Assembly (NCBI GenBank): GCA_963752745.1
Contig: CAVWAK010000023.1
Location: 1-64,000 of the forward strand
Source: Thiogranum sp963752745
GTDB lineage: Bacteria > Pseudomonadota > Gammaproteobacteria > DSM-19610
DNA length: 64,000 nt
Direction: 5' to 3'
The first letter of the stretch is position 1. Each line of letters opens with the position of its first letter. The translations under genes were made by a program, and so were the position numbers. This document shows, one piece after another, positions 7,759 through 16,867 of this stretch. The notes beneath the pieces were generated by a model. It ran no database searches and was not told the DNA's origin. It saw only the letters and a list, made by a program, of their open reading frames with translations.

Positions 7759-10510
7759 AGCGGACTGGCATCAGTTCGGCCAGGGTTGCCAGGCTCTTCT
7801 TGACCCATTCGTCGTACACGCCGTCGGTGGTGCGCTGAATGTTGGTTTCATGCACGACAATGGCTTTTTCCTCGAAAGGATAGGCTTGTTCCTCGAGCAG
7901 AATCTCGTACTGTTCTAGCTCCTCGGCGTTCAGGTTGCGAGGCCGCTGGGATGCCATCAGTGACTGGCCGAAATTGGTATAAATTTCACCGATACGGTAC
8001 GTGGATTCAGTCGTCACACCTGCTACCTCGTAGGCCGCAGCCAGTTTGTATCCCTTGATAGCGGCCTGCATGTACTTTTTCTTGCGCGCCAGATTTTTCT
8101 TTAGCGGCTCTTTCAGCTGCACCTGTTTGTAGGCCAGATAGCTGTCGCTGACCAGTGCCAGTTGAGCGTGTGCAGCCAGGTAGCGGGTACGCTGATTGCG
8201 TTGTCTGCCAGCGCTGCTGTCAGCTTCGACCAGCTGTTTTTGCCAGTAACGCTGTTTGTCGGTTTGCTGCCCTTTGCCATACAGCAGGACCAGCTGGTAA
8301 CGCGCTTCCATGGCTGATTCGACCGGCTGCGGATAGCGCTCGATAAAGCGTTGGTAAGCTTCAATGGCCTGGCCGTCACGTCCGGCTTGCTGGTAGAGCG
8401 TGGCAGTGGTCAGTGTCGCCTCGCGTTTCAGCTGCGGATCTGTTTCCGTGTCAGCTATGCGCGCAAATTCACCTGCGGCCTGGAGTGGCTGATTGTTCTC
8501 CTGGTAGAGTACGGCGAGTTTACGTGTTACGTCTGGCTGTAGTTTGTTGTTGGGATTATCGCGGCGCCAGCGTTCCAGGATCTTGATCGCATTGGGCCAC
8601 TGTTTAAGGGCGATGTACGCTGCCGCAGCATCGTACTGGGCAGTTACGTTGATAGTTGATCCCGGTACCGCGTCGGCAATGCGCAGGAAGTGTTCGGCAG
8701 CACCGGCCATATTACCCGCGGCCCGTTCCTGTTCACCCTGTTTATAAATGGCGGCGGCGAGTTTTTCCTGTAGCTTGCCACGTTGTTCATCATTGCGAGG
8801 CGTGCGCGCCAATACTTGCTGGTAGGCCAGTTCAGCATGCAGGAAATCGGCCTGATCGAATTCAGCGTGGGCGATAACAGTCCATGCAGACAGCTGCAGT
8901 TTTTGCGGAGCATTCGGGTGATCGACAATCGGTTTTGCCGCCGCTACAGCAGCACTGTATTCCTTGAGGGCATAGAGTTGTTGCGAGGCGAGAGTGCGTG
9001 CCGGCATTGCCTGTTTGTGATCAGGGAAAGATTCGGCAAAGCGCAAGCTGTTGCTGATACCTCTACGGTGCCAGTCGGCTTGTTCACGCCCACGCAAGGT
9101 CGGCTCATGTTTCTGGTATGCCAGTAGTGCCGCATAACCGGCTTCCGAGGCTTTCTTGTGGTCGCCGTAGTTATAGGCTGTGGCTTCGTACTGGACTGCA
9201 GCGAGGCCGTGCTGACCGGAGCTGGTCAGTAGTTCAGCGTAAAGGAAGTTCATATACGGTGCCTGTTCGCTTTTCGGGAAAGCGCGCAGGTAGAGGCGGT
9301 ACCAGTGTCCTGCATCTGCGTAGGCCTTCGGCTTTTTCTCAGCCTGGGCAACGGCGTGATAGTGGCGAGCCACATCACGCAGATGACGCTGCACTTGCGC
9401 CAGCACCTCAGGTGATTCGGCAGGGTCATGTTGCTGCCAGTACGCTGCCGAGGGTTCGTAGCGTTCGATGAAAGCCTGTTTTTCTTCCAGTACCCGTTCG
9501 CTGAAGCCGGCTTGTTTGTAGACATCAATTACACGTGACTGGAACAGCGGCGCTTCAGGGTGGTTTGGATGAGCGACGGCAAACAGGCTGTAGGTTTCAG
9601 CAGCATCTGTATAGCGTTCCTTGGTCAGATGCAGGGCGGCCAGTTTGGCGTAAATCAGTGGCTCATAGGTGCGCGTGCCGCGAGAGGCATAGTAGTCGCG
9701 GATCTCGGTATTGGTGCCGAGATAAGAGAAACTCAGGCTGACGGCACGCAGTGTATCGTTGATGCGCTCGCTGTCGGTGCGGCTGAGTGATTCAGGCAGA
9801 CTGGCACTGCCGTGACCGCCAATGGTTTCATCGAGTAACTGCATGTATGCGTGCAGAGCTTCTTCATAATTGTTCTGCTTGAAGCGGGTCCAGCCAATTT
9901 TATACAGGGCCTGTTGATGGAAATCAGATTCCTCTCCATAGTCAAGAACCGCCTGGTAAGCGGTTTCGGCCTTGCTGTAGTCGCGTCTCACGAACAGGTA
10001 TTCACCGCGACGGAATTGAACCTCGTCGTATTTATTGCCTTCCTTGTATTTTCCGGAGTAGCTGGTGAGTGCCTCCATTGAAGGCTCGATTTCACCGGTC
10101 TGCTCGTTGGCCCGAGCCAGCTGGTAGAGTGCGCTGTCGTTGCGATCGTGGTCGGGGAAACGTTCCAGTAGCTCAGCGTATAACCGTGCTGCTTTTGATT
10201 CACCCGGTGCCAGGGTGCCTTCCATCAAGGCATCCTGTTCGGTTTCCAGGTGAAGATCGGCGAGCCGGCGCATAGCCTCGGGGACAAAGGTGTTATCTGG
10301 AGACTCTTCCAGATACGCTTCGTAGTGTTGCATGGCGGAAGCTCTGTTCTTGTCCGGATCGCCCGGTGGAATAACGGGCAACTCTTCCTGATGCAGATTA
10401 GCAATTGTTGGCTGTGCATCATTATCTGTGAAGCGGTCGGGAAGAACTGAACAGCCGGCCAGCGCGACCGCCACAGCGAGCGACAGTAATTGCTGTCTGT
10501 GACGCGTCAT
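7712..10510 (-). CDS. Large TPR lipoprotein (932 residues)
   Basis: A long, mostly helical lipoprotein with signal and lipobox at its N-terminus (VALAGC near residue 20). The remainder is a TPR/Sel1-like solenoid of many repeats, visible as recurrent [AY]-x-x-LA-x2-Y and YE-x-AL patterns (for example DSALYQLARANEQTGEIEPS, HQQALYKIGWTRFKQNNYEE). It overlaps the upstream 622-residue TPR gene by four bases. Proteins of this size in the Agl-Glt family (such as AgmK/GltI) are TPR scaffolds. I infer a periplasmic or outer-membrane scaffold role, with no catalytic motif seen. Confidence 0.85.
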   Translation of the reverse strand: MTRHRQQLLSLAVAVALAGCSVLPDRFTDNDAQPTIANLHQEELPVIPPGDPDKNRASAMQHYEAYLEESPDNTFVPEAMRRLADLHLETEQDALMEGTLAPGESKAARLYAELLERFPDHDRNDSALYQLARANEQTGEIEPSMEALTSYSGKYKEGNKYDEVQFRRGEYLFVRRDYSKAETAYQAVLDYGEESDFHQQALYKIGWTRFKQNNYEEALHAYMQLLDETIGGHGSASLPESLSRTDSERINDTLRAVSLSFSYLGTNTEIRDYYASRGTRTYEPLIYAKLAALHLTKERYTDAAETYSLFAVAHPNHPEAPLFQSRVIDVYKQAGFSERVLEEKQAFIERYEPSAAYWQQHDPAESPEVLAQVQRHLRDVARHYHAVAQAEKKPKAYADAGHWYRLYLRAFPKSEQAPYMNFLYAELLTSSGQHGLAAVQYEATAYNYGDHKKASEAGYAALLAYQKHEPTLRGREQADWHRRGISNSLRFAESFPDHKQAMPARTLASQQLYALKEYSAAVAAAKPIVDHPNAPQKLQLSAWTVIAHAEFDQADFLHAELAYQQVLARTPRNDEQRGKLQEKLAAAIYKQGEQERAAGNMAGAAEHFLRIADAVPGSTINVTAQYDAAAAYIALKQWPNAIKILERWRRDNPNNKLQPDVTRKLAVLYQENNQPLQAAGEFARIADTETDPQLKREATLTTATLYQQAGRDGQAIEAYQRFIERYPQPVESAMEARYQLVLLYGKGQQTDKQRYWQKQLVEADSSAGRQRNQRTRYLAAHAQLALVSDSYLAYKQVQLKEPLKKNLARKKKYMQAAIKGYKLAAAYEVAGVTTESTYRIGEIYTNFGQSLMASQRPRNLNAEELEQYEILLEEQAYPFEEKAIVVHETNIQRTTDGVYDEWVKKSLATLAELMPVRYAKQEKGENFVAVLQ

Positions 10511-12375
10511 GGCTGATCATCTCCGCCGGTGGCAAGCTGGTCGTAGCTGCGTGCCAGCGCATAGCGCGCCTGATTGCGATAGCTGATAAGGCGTTGTTTA
10601 CGCACTTCGAGTTCATCGAGGGCCAGTTGCTGCAGGCGGCCACTGGCGTTGCCGCGGGCTGCGTCAATCGCCGGTAGCAAACCGAGTATGCGTGACCGGA
10701 GGGCTTCTATCCGTTCATCGTACCCTGTGAAACCATCCTGAATACTCCCCAGCGCAGTTTCAACCTGCTGATGCATGCGTACGGATTCTTCAACCGGCGT
10801 CTGAAGTTCGGCCAGCTGTTTCTCTATTTCCCAAAGCCGGGACTTGTAGTCGGCCTGTATCTGCCAGTAAAGCACGCCCTGCAACCATTCTGCCTTGGCT
10901 TTCATGAGGCGATAACGGGGTTCATCCGGCAGCGCGGCGAGCTTTTCTCCGGCCGCCTTCAGTGTCTTCCACTGCTGCTTTTCCTTGCCAGTCGCAAGAT
11001 TTAGCGGACTGCCTTCACGCCGCTCGGTAGTGACCAGGTCGCGGTAATATTGCCAGCGTTCCTGCAGGGCAATCGCTTCCTGGTTTTCGAGGCGTTTTCG
11101 CACTGCCGGTGCCCGTACTTCGTAGGCCTGGCGACGGGTGTCGACCATGTCATAGTAGATGTCTATATTGTCCAGCCAGTCGTTCAACAGCTCGGTCAGG
11201 TAACCCAGGTCTCGATAGTCTTTGAGCGACTCCTGGAAGTTGTGGCCGGACAGCACGTCTACCAGGTAATGTCCGGATGGTACGCCTTTCAGTGTCGGGT
11301 TCTGTTGTAACCAGCCGCCGGAAGTTCCGGTTTCGGCCTGGCTTAACAGAGACAGCATGGTGCCGTTTGCGGCTGTCTGGATGGCGGATTCGAGGAGTTG
11401 TTGTTCTGTTTCGAAGTAGTCGATCGCTTGTTCGTAGTAGTAAACCGAACGTGCCTGATCGCCCAGTTGTCCAAACGCATAAGGTACTGCAAGGCGTGCT
11501 TCATGGGTTGCAGGTTGATGGCTGGACGTTTTTAATAAATGTAACCAGGGCGTTAATGCCTGTTGGTAGTCGCCGCGTTCGACGTCTGACCAGCCTGCAC
11601 CGAGGAGGGCGGATTGCATGAACGGGCCCTGTAGACGTACACGGTTGAGGTATTTGCGTGCCTGCTCGGCATCACCGGCTCGCAGCAGTTCATAACCCAG
11701 CCCGAGGTTGGCGCGATCGCGCAAGGCACGCAGCTCCTCATTGGCAGCTCTGTCTTTGCCAAGCTTGTCCAGCGTTTTTCGGCCCTGCTCAATATTGCCG
11801 GCGCGTAGTTCAGCTATGCCGCGATTGATGAGCAGATACTCTTCCCAACCTTCCGGTGCGCGGGCTTCTTTCAGTGCTTCGGCAGCGGCTGCATTATTGC
11901 CGAGTGCCATATTAATATTGGCATCAAGGACAGCAAGCTCCGCGCGGATGCGCTTGTCGCCCGGGTCATTGATTTCGATCAGGGTCTTGTAGGCTTTTTC
12001 GTACTTGCCGCGCTGGTAATTGATTTTGGTAAGGTAGTACCAGACACGGTCATGCAATTCGGCATCGGTTTTGGTTTCGGTATTCAGCAATGCGTCAAAC
12101 TGTTGTTCGGCCTGATCGAGCATGCCGTAGGAAAGTTGTAGTCCACCCAGTAGCAGCTCGGACTCGTCACGGTGGTGCTGAAGCACATCCTGGTGCTGGG
12201 CTACCATGAGATGGCTGATGGCCGTGAAGTAATCTTCCTGATAAAAGTGGAACAGGACCTCGCCATAGTGGAGGTCCTGTACCTGCTGGGGTTTATCCCT
12301 CGCAGCTTGTCCGGGAGTGGCGGTTAGCCACGCGGACAACAGCAGCAGCTGAAGTGTGCGCAGCGGCATCACCAT
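10507..12375 (-). CDS. Exported TPR-rich protein (622 residues)
   Basis: A Sec signal peptide (cleavage near GQA-ARD) leads into about 350 residues of TPR-like helical repeats. A charged helical region follows, with coiled-coil character near residues 520-600 (heptad-like LWEIEKQLAELQTP and AIDAARGNASGRLQQLALDE). No catalytic motif is visible. It starts at ATG 12375, overlapping the stop of the upstream gene by seven bases, and ends overlapping the next TPR gene, so the three are translationally coupled. Likely a periplasmic scaffold of the same complex. Confidence 0.82.
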   Translation of the reverse strand: MVMPLRTLQLLLLSAWLTATPGQAARDKPQQVQDLHYGEVLFHFYQEDYFTAISHLMVAQHQDVLQHHRDESELLLGGLQLSYGMLDQAEQQFDALLNTETKTDAELHDRVWYYLTKINYQRGKYEKAYKTLIEINDPGDKRIRAELAVLDANINMALGNNAAAAEALKEARAPEGWEEYLLINRGIAELRAGNIEQGRKTLDKLGKDRAANEELRALRDRANLGLGYELLRAGDAEQARKYLNRVRLQGPFMQSALLGAGWSDVERGDYQQALTPWLHLLKTSSHQPATHEARLAVPYAFGQLGDQARSVYYYEQAIDYFETEQQLLESAIQTAANGTMLSLLSQAETGTSGGWLQQNPTLKGVPSGHYLVDVLSGHNFQESLKDYRDLGYLTELLNDWLDNIDIYYDMVDTRRQAYEVRAPAVRKRLENQEAIALQERWQYYRDLVTTERREGSPLNLATGKEKQQWKTLKAAGEKLAALPDEPRYRLMKAKAEWLQGVLYWQIQADYKSRLWEIEKQLAELQTPVEESVRMHQQVETALGSIQDGFTGYDERIEALRSRILGLLPAIDAARGNASGRLQQLALDELEVRKQRLISYRNQARYALARSYDQLATGGDDQP

Positions 12376-12893
12376 TCCTTGATATCAAATTCCGGTTGGT
12401 AGTTCTTGGTCCGGTCGACGATTTTGAGCTCAACATACTTGGGGCCAAGGCCTTTTTTGAAAGTCGCTGTGGCACCACGTTTGTAGTCGCGGCCTTTGGG
12501 GCCTTTGCCGATAAAGAGTGCAACCAGCTCATGCTCGCCGGTGGGCAGATTGCCGATGTGGATACGCTGCACGCCACCGCGAATCAGGGCATCGAGTTCC
12601 CGCTTGGTATAGAGATAGTCGGCTACCTGTTTGCCATCGATTTTGACTTCTACCGAGTCGAGCTGAAAAAATTCTCCGACATCCATGGAAACGAAAACCG
12701 ATACCTGGGTATTGGATGGAAACAGGAGTTCTTCTTCAAGCAGGAACAGGTCGCGGTTGAGTTCCAGAACTTGTTGTTTCAGGGTCTGAACTTCTTCCTT
12801 GACGCCGGTTTCGCTTTCTTTTGTCTGCTCAGCAGACAACAGCAACGGCCAGACCAGCAGTCCGGCCAACAGGCCTCTGAATAACACGTTCAT
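12369..12893 (-). CDS. Conserved exported protein, first gene of the TPR/ExbB operon
   Basis: A 174-residue protein of unknown function with a Sec signal (cleavage near LLSA-EQT) and a short coiled coil near residues 28-58. A beta-rich domain follows, with VEVKIDGKQVADYLYTKRE, LIRGGVQRIHIGNLPTGEHE and GKGPKGRDYKRGATATF. A strong ribosome-binding site (AGGAGG) precedes ATG 12893, and the gene opens the nine-gene operon running to 4150. The C-terminal domain looks like an immunoglobulin-type fold, which is an inference. I cannot name the family. Confidence 0.8.
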   Translation of the reverse strand: MNVLFRGLLAGLLVWPLLLSAEQTKESETGVKEEVQTLKQQVLELNRDLFLLEEELLFPSNTQVSVFVSMDVGEFFQLDSVEVKIDGKQVADYLYTKRELDALIRGGVQRIHIGNLPTGEHELVALFIGKGPKGRDYKRGATATFKKGLGPKYVELKIVDRTKNYQPEFDIKEW

Positions 12894-13204
12894 ACGCCCT
12901 CCTGCGGCGTTTCGGGTCGTCGTAACCCTGTCAAAGTATCCCCGTCCGGCATGTTGTCTTCCGGGACATGCTTCACATTCTGTTTGAGAAGTGCGTCACA
13001 CCTGGATGACATCGGCACCGGCAGGTGTCCGTTTTAGCTTTTTCTGCAATGAGTTAGGCAATCTCCATGCCATGCACCACAAATCGCGGTGCACACTTCG
13101 TCAGTCTGCGCCATAGTGCGGGAATGTCTGGAATTCTGTGGTGAAAAGGCGACAGCGTGGGAGGGATTAAACGTGCCGAGTGCTTGTGAAGCCCAACGGC
13201 GTCG
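12894..13204 (-). other. Non-coding spacer between the two minus-strand operons
   Basis: This 311-base stretch separates the ApbE operon from the ExbB/TPR operon. It should hold the promoter of the latter, but I see no convincing -35/-10 pair or sigma-54 motif. The Shine-Dalgarno AGGAGG of the 12893 start is the only clear signal. No hairpin with a T-tract ends the apbE unit. Confidence 0.5.
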
Positions 13205-14278
13205 TCAGTGGGGGACAGATTCTGTCGTGGCTTTGACGCTGTCGTCCGGTTTTTTGGCGGGTAGCAGCTCATTGGAGTAATGCAGCCGGCCGTGGGCATC
13301 AACCAGAATGGCGTCAATCCCGGGTAGTCGATTGACCAGATCCATGCCTTTTTTCAGGCCAAGCACGAACACACTCGTCGACAGCGCATCTGTGGTGGTG
13401 GCGTCGGGGCCAATAATGGTGGCGCTGCGCAGCCCGCGCGCTGAATCACCGGACTCGGGGTTGATAATATGGTGATATCGAACGCCATCCTCATCGAAGT
13501 AACGCTGATAGTCACCGGAGGTTGATACAGCCACGTCCTGAAGCGGTATGACGGCGACCAGTTTATCGGCATCATCGGGATGACGTACGCCGATATTCCA
13601 GGGGCGTCCCCAGCGTTCACCTACCGTACGGCTGTCGCCACCTGCAGTCACCAGCGCTTGTTCTATACCAAGCGACTGGAGCAGCGCTATGCTGCGGTCC
13701 ACGGCGTGTCCCTTGGCGATACCGCCAAGATCGATGCGTACCCCGGGCTTGCTGTAATGGATGGTGCTATCAGTGTGGTCAAGTTGCAGGTTGAGGTAGT
13801 TGATCAAGGCGGTGGCCTGTTGCCGCTGCCGGTCATCAGGGCGGATCCCCTCGCGGTAGTCGTAAAGAAAGCCGACACTTGCAAAGGTGATGTCGAATGC
13901 ACCGCCGGTCATCCTGGAGAAACTCAATGATCTTTCGATGAGGTCGAAGAATTCGCGGCTGACTGTCACGGGTTTTTCGGCGGCATCGCGATTCAGCCGG
14001 GCCAGTTCGCTGGCTTCGATCCACGGACTCATATTGTTGTCGATGCGGTGCATTTCGGCGATGACGGCATCAACACCCTGTTGTGCAACAGATGCATCAG
14101 GGTGGAAGAGCTCTACACTGATGCGGGTACCCATGACGTCAGCGTCTTCGTGCAGCCATGCAGCATGGCTTGCTGTCATGCCAAGCAGCATGACAGCGCC
14201 CGTAATGAGGATATGCAGCAGGGTGTTTCTAGTACCAGATTGAGCCGAAAACCTGGACGACGTCTGCTGTGAAGTCAT
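13205..14278 (-). CDS. apbE: FAD:protein FMN transferase
   Basis: ApbE covalently attaches FMN from FAD to Thr/Ser of exported redox proteins. Family motifs are visible: MSPWIEASELARLN, VRIDLGGIAKGHAVDR, a nucleotide-contacting TAGGDSRTVGERWGRPW, STSGDYQRYF with HHIINPESG, and a C-terminal Mg-site region TTTDALSTSVFVLG. I use ATG 14278, which gives a hydrophobic export signal ending at HAA-WLHE. The gene overlaps DUF3570 by 50 bases. The last codons (TESVPH) are formed by a GACAGA-T-TCTGTC inverted repeat, possibly a REP-like remnant. It closes a tlpA-DUF4266-DUF3570-apbE unit. Confidence 0.95.
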   Translation of the reverse strand: MTSQQTSSRFSAQSGTRNTLLHILITGAVMLLGMTASHAAWLHEDADVMGTRISVELFHPDASVAQQGVDAVIAEMHRIDNNMSPWIEASELARLNRDAAEKPVTVSREFFDLIERSLSFSRMTGGAFDITFASVGFLYDYREGIRPDDRQRQQATALINYLNLQLDHTDSTIHYSKPGVRIDLGGIAKGHAVDRSIALLQSLGIEQALVTAGGDSRTVGERWGRPWNIGVRHPDDADKLVAVIPLQDVAVSTSGDYQRYFDEDGVRYHHIINPESGDSARGLRSATIIGPDATTTDALSTSVFVLGLKKGMDLVNRLPGIDAILVDAHGRLHYSNELLPAKKPDDSVKATTESVPH

Positions 14279-15389
14279 ATTCCGAGGCAGCAGGCGGGAT
14301 GACGCCACCGCGAACATCAGAGAAATCTTCATACTGGAACCAGATGCGATCATAACTGAAATTCAGTGTTGCCCTGTCGATGTATCCCCAGCCCTTGTCG
14401 AGCAGGTCGTAAGTTAACGCGAGGCCCACGGTGTAGTCGTGGAACTCGCTGAGTTCCTTATCGCGCCCCACGAAGTTCTGCTGATCAGGACGCTCTAACA
14501 GGTCGGCATAGAAATCCGCGTGTGTTTGCTGATAGTACCGGAACCCGACATCCAGAATCCAGCGGTCCCAGAGTGGGTGGGTGTAGCCGACTTCCGCCGT
14601 ATGTCCATCGATGCCCCAGTCATCATTGAAATATCGATAACTCAGCTTGAGTGCTGCACGGTAGGGCAGGTGGTAGAGTAAGTTAGCAGATACAGCATTA
14701 CTGGTACGTGTGTCCGGATAACGCTCCGGGGTGTTGAAATTGGCGCCCGCTGAAGGATCATTGGGATCATTGAGTACCAGCACATTGCGGTACGGGTTCT
14801 GCAGGTAGCCGCTGTCGGTGACGCCGTCATAGTTCAGACTGAGTAAAAGATTCTTTGTCAGTATCTGCGTCATGGAAATATGGTAGTTCTTGTGGTCGGC
14901 GTGCTCCTCGAAAGCTGAATCGACCGTGCTTGTAATCGTGTCGTCGCCGTAAGAATAACCAAGGGTGACGTTAGTCAGGTCACCAAACATGCTCTGGCTG
15001 ATGCTGAAGCCATAGGTGTCCGATTTGTAATCGCTCTCGTCACTGTTACTGTAGTTCGCTGACATGGTGGTATTGGCATGCAGGTAATCGAGGCTGCCGG
15101 ACCACTGGGTGCGCTGTTCGTTATATGGACTGCCCTGGGTGACTACGTCAATAGACGCGCTACTGATGCTGTCAACATAATAGTTGACCGTGCCCGATAC
15201 GCGTTTGTTGTCACCCTTGCGAATCAGGTATGACGGGCCGGTAATTTCAACGCCGCCGCCATTGTAGGAGTGATACAGCGCATCTGCCCGATCTTCCGGC
15301 AGCACACCCGCGCGTAGCGCGGGTACCACCAGTAAGCAGCTGACGAGAAGTAAGACTAGCCGTCTAGTTGCACCCACAGCCGCCTCCAT
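14229..15389 (-). CDS. DUF3570 family outer-membrane beta-barrel protein
   Basis: A 386-residue exported protein that matches DUF3570 by its diagnostic segments: DRADALYHSYNGGGVEITGP, VNYYVDSISSASIDVVTQGS and a C-terminal aromatic strand ending VVQVFGSIWY. Alternating-residue strands throughout suggest an outer-membrane barrel. I use ATG 15389, which follows GAAGGCGGAC and begins a signal peptide; an earlier ATG at 15434 lies deep in the upstream gene. DUF3570 commonly neighbours DUF4266 and ApbE, suggesting a role in flavin-dependent or metal-linked envelope redox chemistry, but the function is not established. Confidence 0.9.
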   Translation of the reverse strand: MEAAVGATRRLVLLLVSCLLVVPALRAGVLPEDRADALYHSYNGGGVEITGPSYLIRKGDNKRVSGTVNYYVDSISSASIDVVTQGSPYNEQRTQWSGSLDYLHANTTMSANYSNSDESDYKSDTYGFSISQSMFGDLTNVTLGYSYGDDTITSTVDSAFEEHADHKNYHISMTQILTKNLLLSLNYDGVTDSGYLQNPYRNVLVLNDPNDPSAGANFNTPERYPDTRTSNAVSANLLYHLPYRAALKLSYRYFNDDWGIDGHTAEVGYTHPLWDRWILDVGFRYYQQTHADFYADLLERPDQQNFVGRDKELSEFHDYTVGLALTYDLLDKGWGYIDRATLNFSYDRIWFQYEDFSDVRGGVIPPAASEYDFTADVVQVFGSIWY

Positions 15390-15591
15390 GTCCGCCTTCC
15401 GCTCCGCGGGCGCCTTCCCTGACCAGGTAAACATGGCTCATAAAGGTATCTGCTACCGGGTCTCGGCTGAAACTCATAATGGGATCAGACAAGTTTGCCC
15501 GTTCATAGGGCTTGACCCATGGTTCTACGCTGCTGCATCCACTTAGCAGCAGTAGAGCCATTGATAGCATAAGACGTCCCTGATATTTCAC
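15364..15591 (-). CDS. DUF4266 small lipoprotein
   Basis: A 75-residue lipoprotein with lipobox LLSGC near residue 19. The conserved stretch is WVKPYERANLSDPIMSF, and the C-terminus is Gly/Cys/His-rich (GGHGGGCGCN). This is the DUF4266 pattern. The CGC tail could bind metal or serve as a disulfide for TlpA; that is inference. It lies two bases after tlpA and overlaps DUF3570. Confidence 0.9.
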   Translation of the reverse strand: MKYQGRLMLSMALLLLSGCSSVEPWVKPYERANLSDPIMSFSRDPVADTFMSHVYLVREGARGAEGGHGGGCGCN

Positions 15592-15593
15592 AT

Positions 15594-16109
15594 CTATTCC
15601 CTTATCAGTGCCCGAACCTGCTGTTGGTAGGCTTCTTCATAGCCGGGCTTATAGCCCTGGTGCAGGTAGCGAACGTTGCCATTGCGGTCGACCAGCACAG
15701 TGCTGGGCATCGCGACCACGTTATAGAGTTTGCTGACTTCACTGTCGTTATCGAACAGTACCGGGAAATTAACCGGAGCGTCCCCCAGCATTTTCCTGGC
15801 CTTGGTTGAATCTTCCTCGACGTTGACGCCGAGAATGGTGAATCCCATGGGCTGGTACTGGGCGTAGAGTTCGTCAAGCAGGGGCATTTCCTGGCGGCAG
15901 GGACCGCACCAGGAGGCCCAGAAATTAATCATCACTACCTCTCCGCGGAATTCGCTGAGGCGCAGATTTTCTCCGCTATCGCTCTTCAGGGCGAAGTCAG
16001 GAGCCGGACCGTCGCTGTTGATATCGGCGCTGGCCGGGCTGCCAGCCAGCAGTGCTGCCAGGCTCAGGGCGTATACCCCTCGCTGCATATTTTTCAGAAC
16101 CTGTTTCAT
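15594..16109 (-). CDS. TlpA-family periplasmic thioredoxin
   Basis: A 171-residue exported thiol-disulfide oxidoreductase. Signal peptide (cleavage near ASA-DIN), the AhpC/TSA-like opening DFALKSDSGENLRLSEFRGE, the active site WASWCGPCRQE near residues 65-75 and the cis-proline loop AMPSTVLVDRNG are all visible. It heads the tlpA-DUF4266-DUF3570-apbE unit after a GGAGAA ribosome-binding site. It may keep cysteines of the DUF4266 protein or nearby cytochromes reduced. It resembles ResA/TlpA but is not specific enough to name. Confidence 0.92.
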   Translation of the reverse strand: MKQVLKNMQRGVYALSLAALLAGSPASADINSDGPAPDFALKSDSGENLRLSEFRGEVVMINFWASWCGPCRQEMPLLDELYAQYQPMGFTILGVNVEEDSTKARKMLGDAPVNFPVLFDNDSEVSKLYNVVAMPSTVLVDRNGNVRYLHQGYKPGYEEAYQQQVRALIRE

Positions 16110-16213
16110 GTTTGTTCTCCGGTTGCTGTGTATATCGATGCCCCGTCCTTGTGCACCATGTCCTGCGGATTGTCGGCAGGGTTGTGTCCGAATAATGGGA
16201 AACCGGTCACAAT

Positions 16214-16867
16214 TCAGAAAAAGATCGACACTCCGGCGGTAAACTCAAGGTTATTGTTGGTTTGTGATTCGCCCAGCAGGTCGATATCGAATATGTGGTC
16301 GCGGGCATCTACACGAAATGCCAGCCAGTCGGTCGCCAAAACCTTGTAGCCAAATCCGAAGTTCCAGGTAAATTCATCCTCGCCGGCAAAGCTGGTGCTG
16401 CCGACACCGGCGATAACAAAGAAGTCGGAAGTGAACGCCCATTTGCTGGCAACAAACGACTCACCTGGAAACAGATTGAATCCGAATGACAGGTTGTAAT
16501 AGTCAAGTTCACGGTCATTGTCATCCAGCAACTGGGCTCCACCACTGAGGCGCTCGAAGCTGGTTTCGTCAGTATCGGTGTGGCCGTAGGCGCCTTCCAC
16601 AAAGACGTATTCGGTCACGTGGTAGGTCAGGCGTGCGCCATATACTGCGTTGGTGCCAAAGTCCTCGACGTTCATAAGACCGTAAAAGACACCGGCTTCA
16701 AAGTCTTCGGTGTCTATATCCGCTTCATTAATATCACGGCGTTCAATTTCCGGCCGGACGACCTGTTCAGGCTGGTCTGCCGCCAGTGAGGGCGTCATCG
16801 GGAAGATCGCCAGCAGGCATAGTGCTGCCAGAGTCCTCAGAAAAATACAGCAAACCCTGCTTTCCAT
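16214..16867 (-). CDS. Outer-membrane beta-barrel protein (OMP_myx_plus-like)
   Basis: A 217-residue exported protein. After a signal peptide ending SLA-ADQ come an acidic linker (IERRDINEADIDTEDFE) and an eight-stranded-type barrel with strands such as FEAGVFYGLMNVEDF and TYHVTEYVFVEGAYG, ending in a terminal Phe (AGVSIFF). The layout fits the outer-membrane barrel family first seen in myxobacteria, often paired with an SH3-barrel protein as here. Its start overlaps the upstream gene by 31 bases. Likely a structural outer-membrane element; the function is unknown. Confidence 0.8.
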   Translation of the reverse strand: MESRVCCIFLRTLAALCLLAIFPMTPSLAADQPEQVVRPEIERRDINEADIDTEDFEAGVFYGLMNVEDFGTNAVYGARLTYHVTEYVFVEGAYGHTDTDETSFERLSGGAQLLDDNDRELDYYNLSFGFNLFPGESFVASKWAFTSDFFVIAGVGSTSFAGEDEFTWNFGFGYKVLATDWLAFRVDARDHIFDIDLLGESQTNNNLEFTAGVSIFF

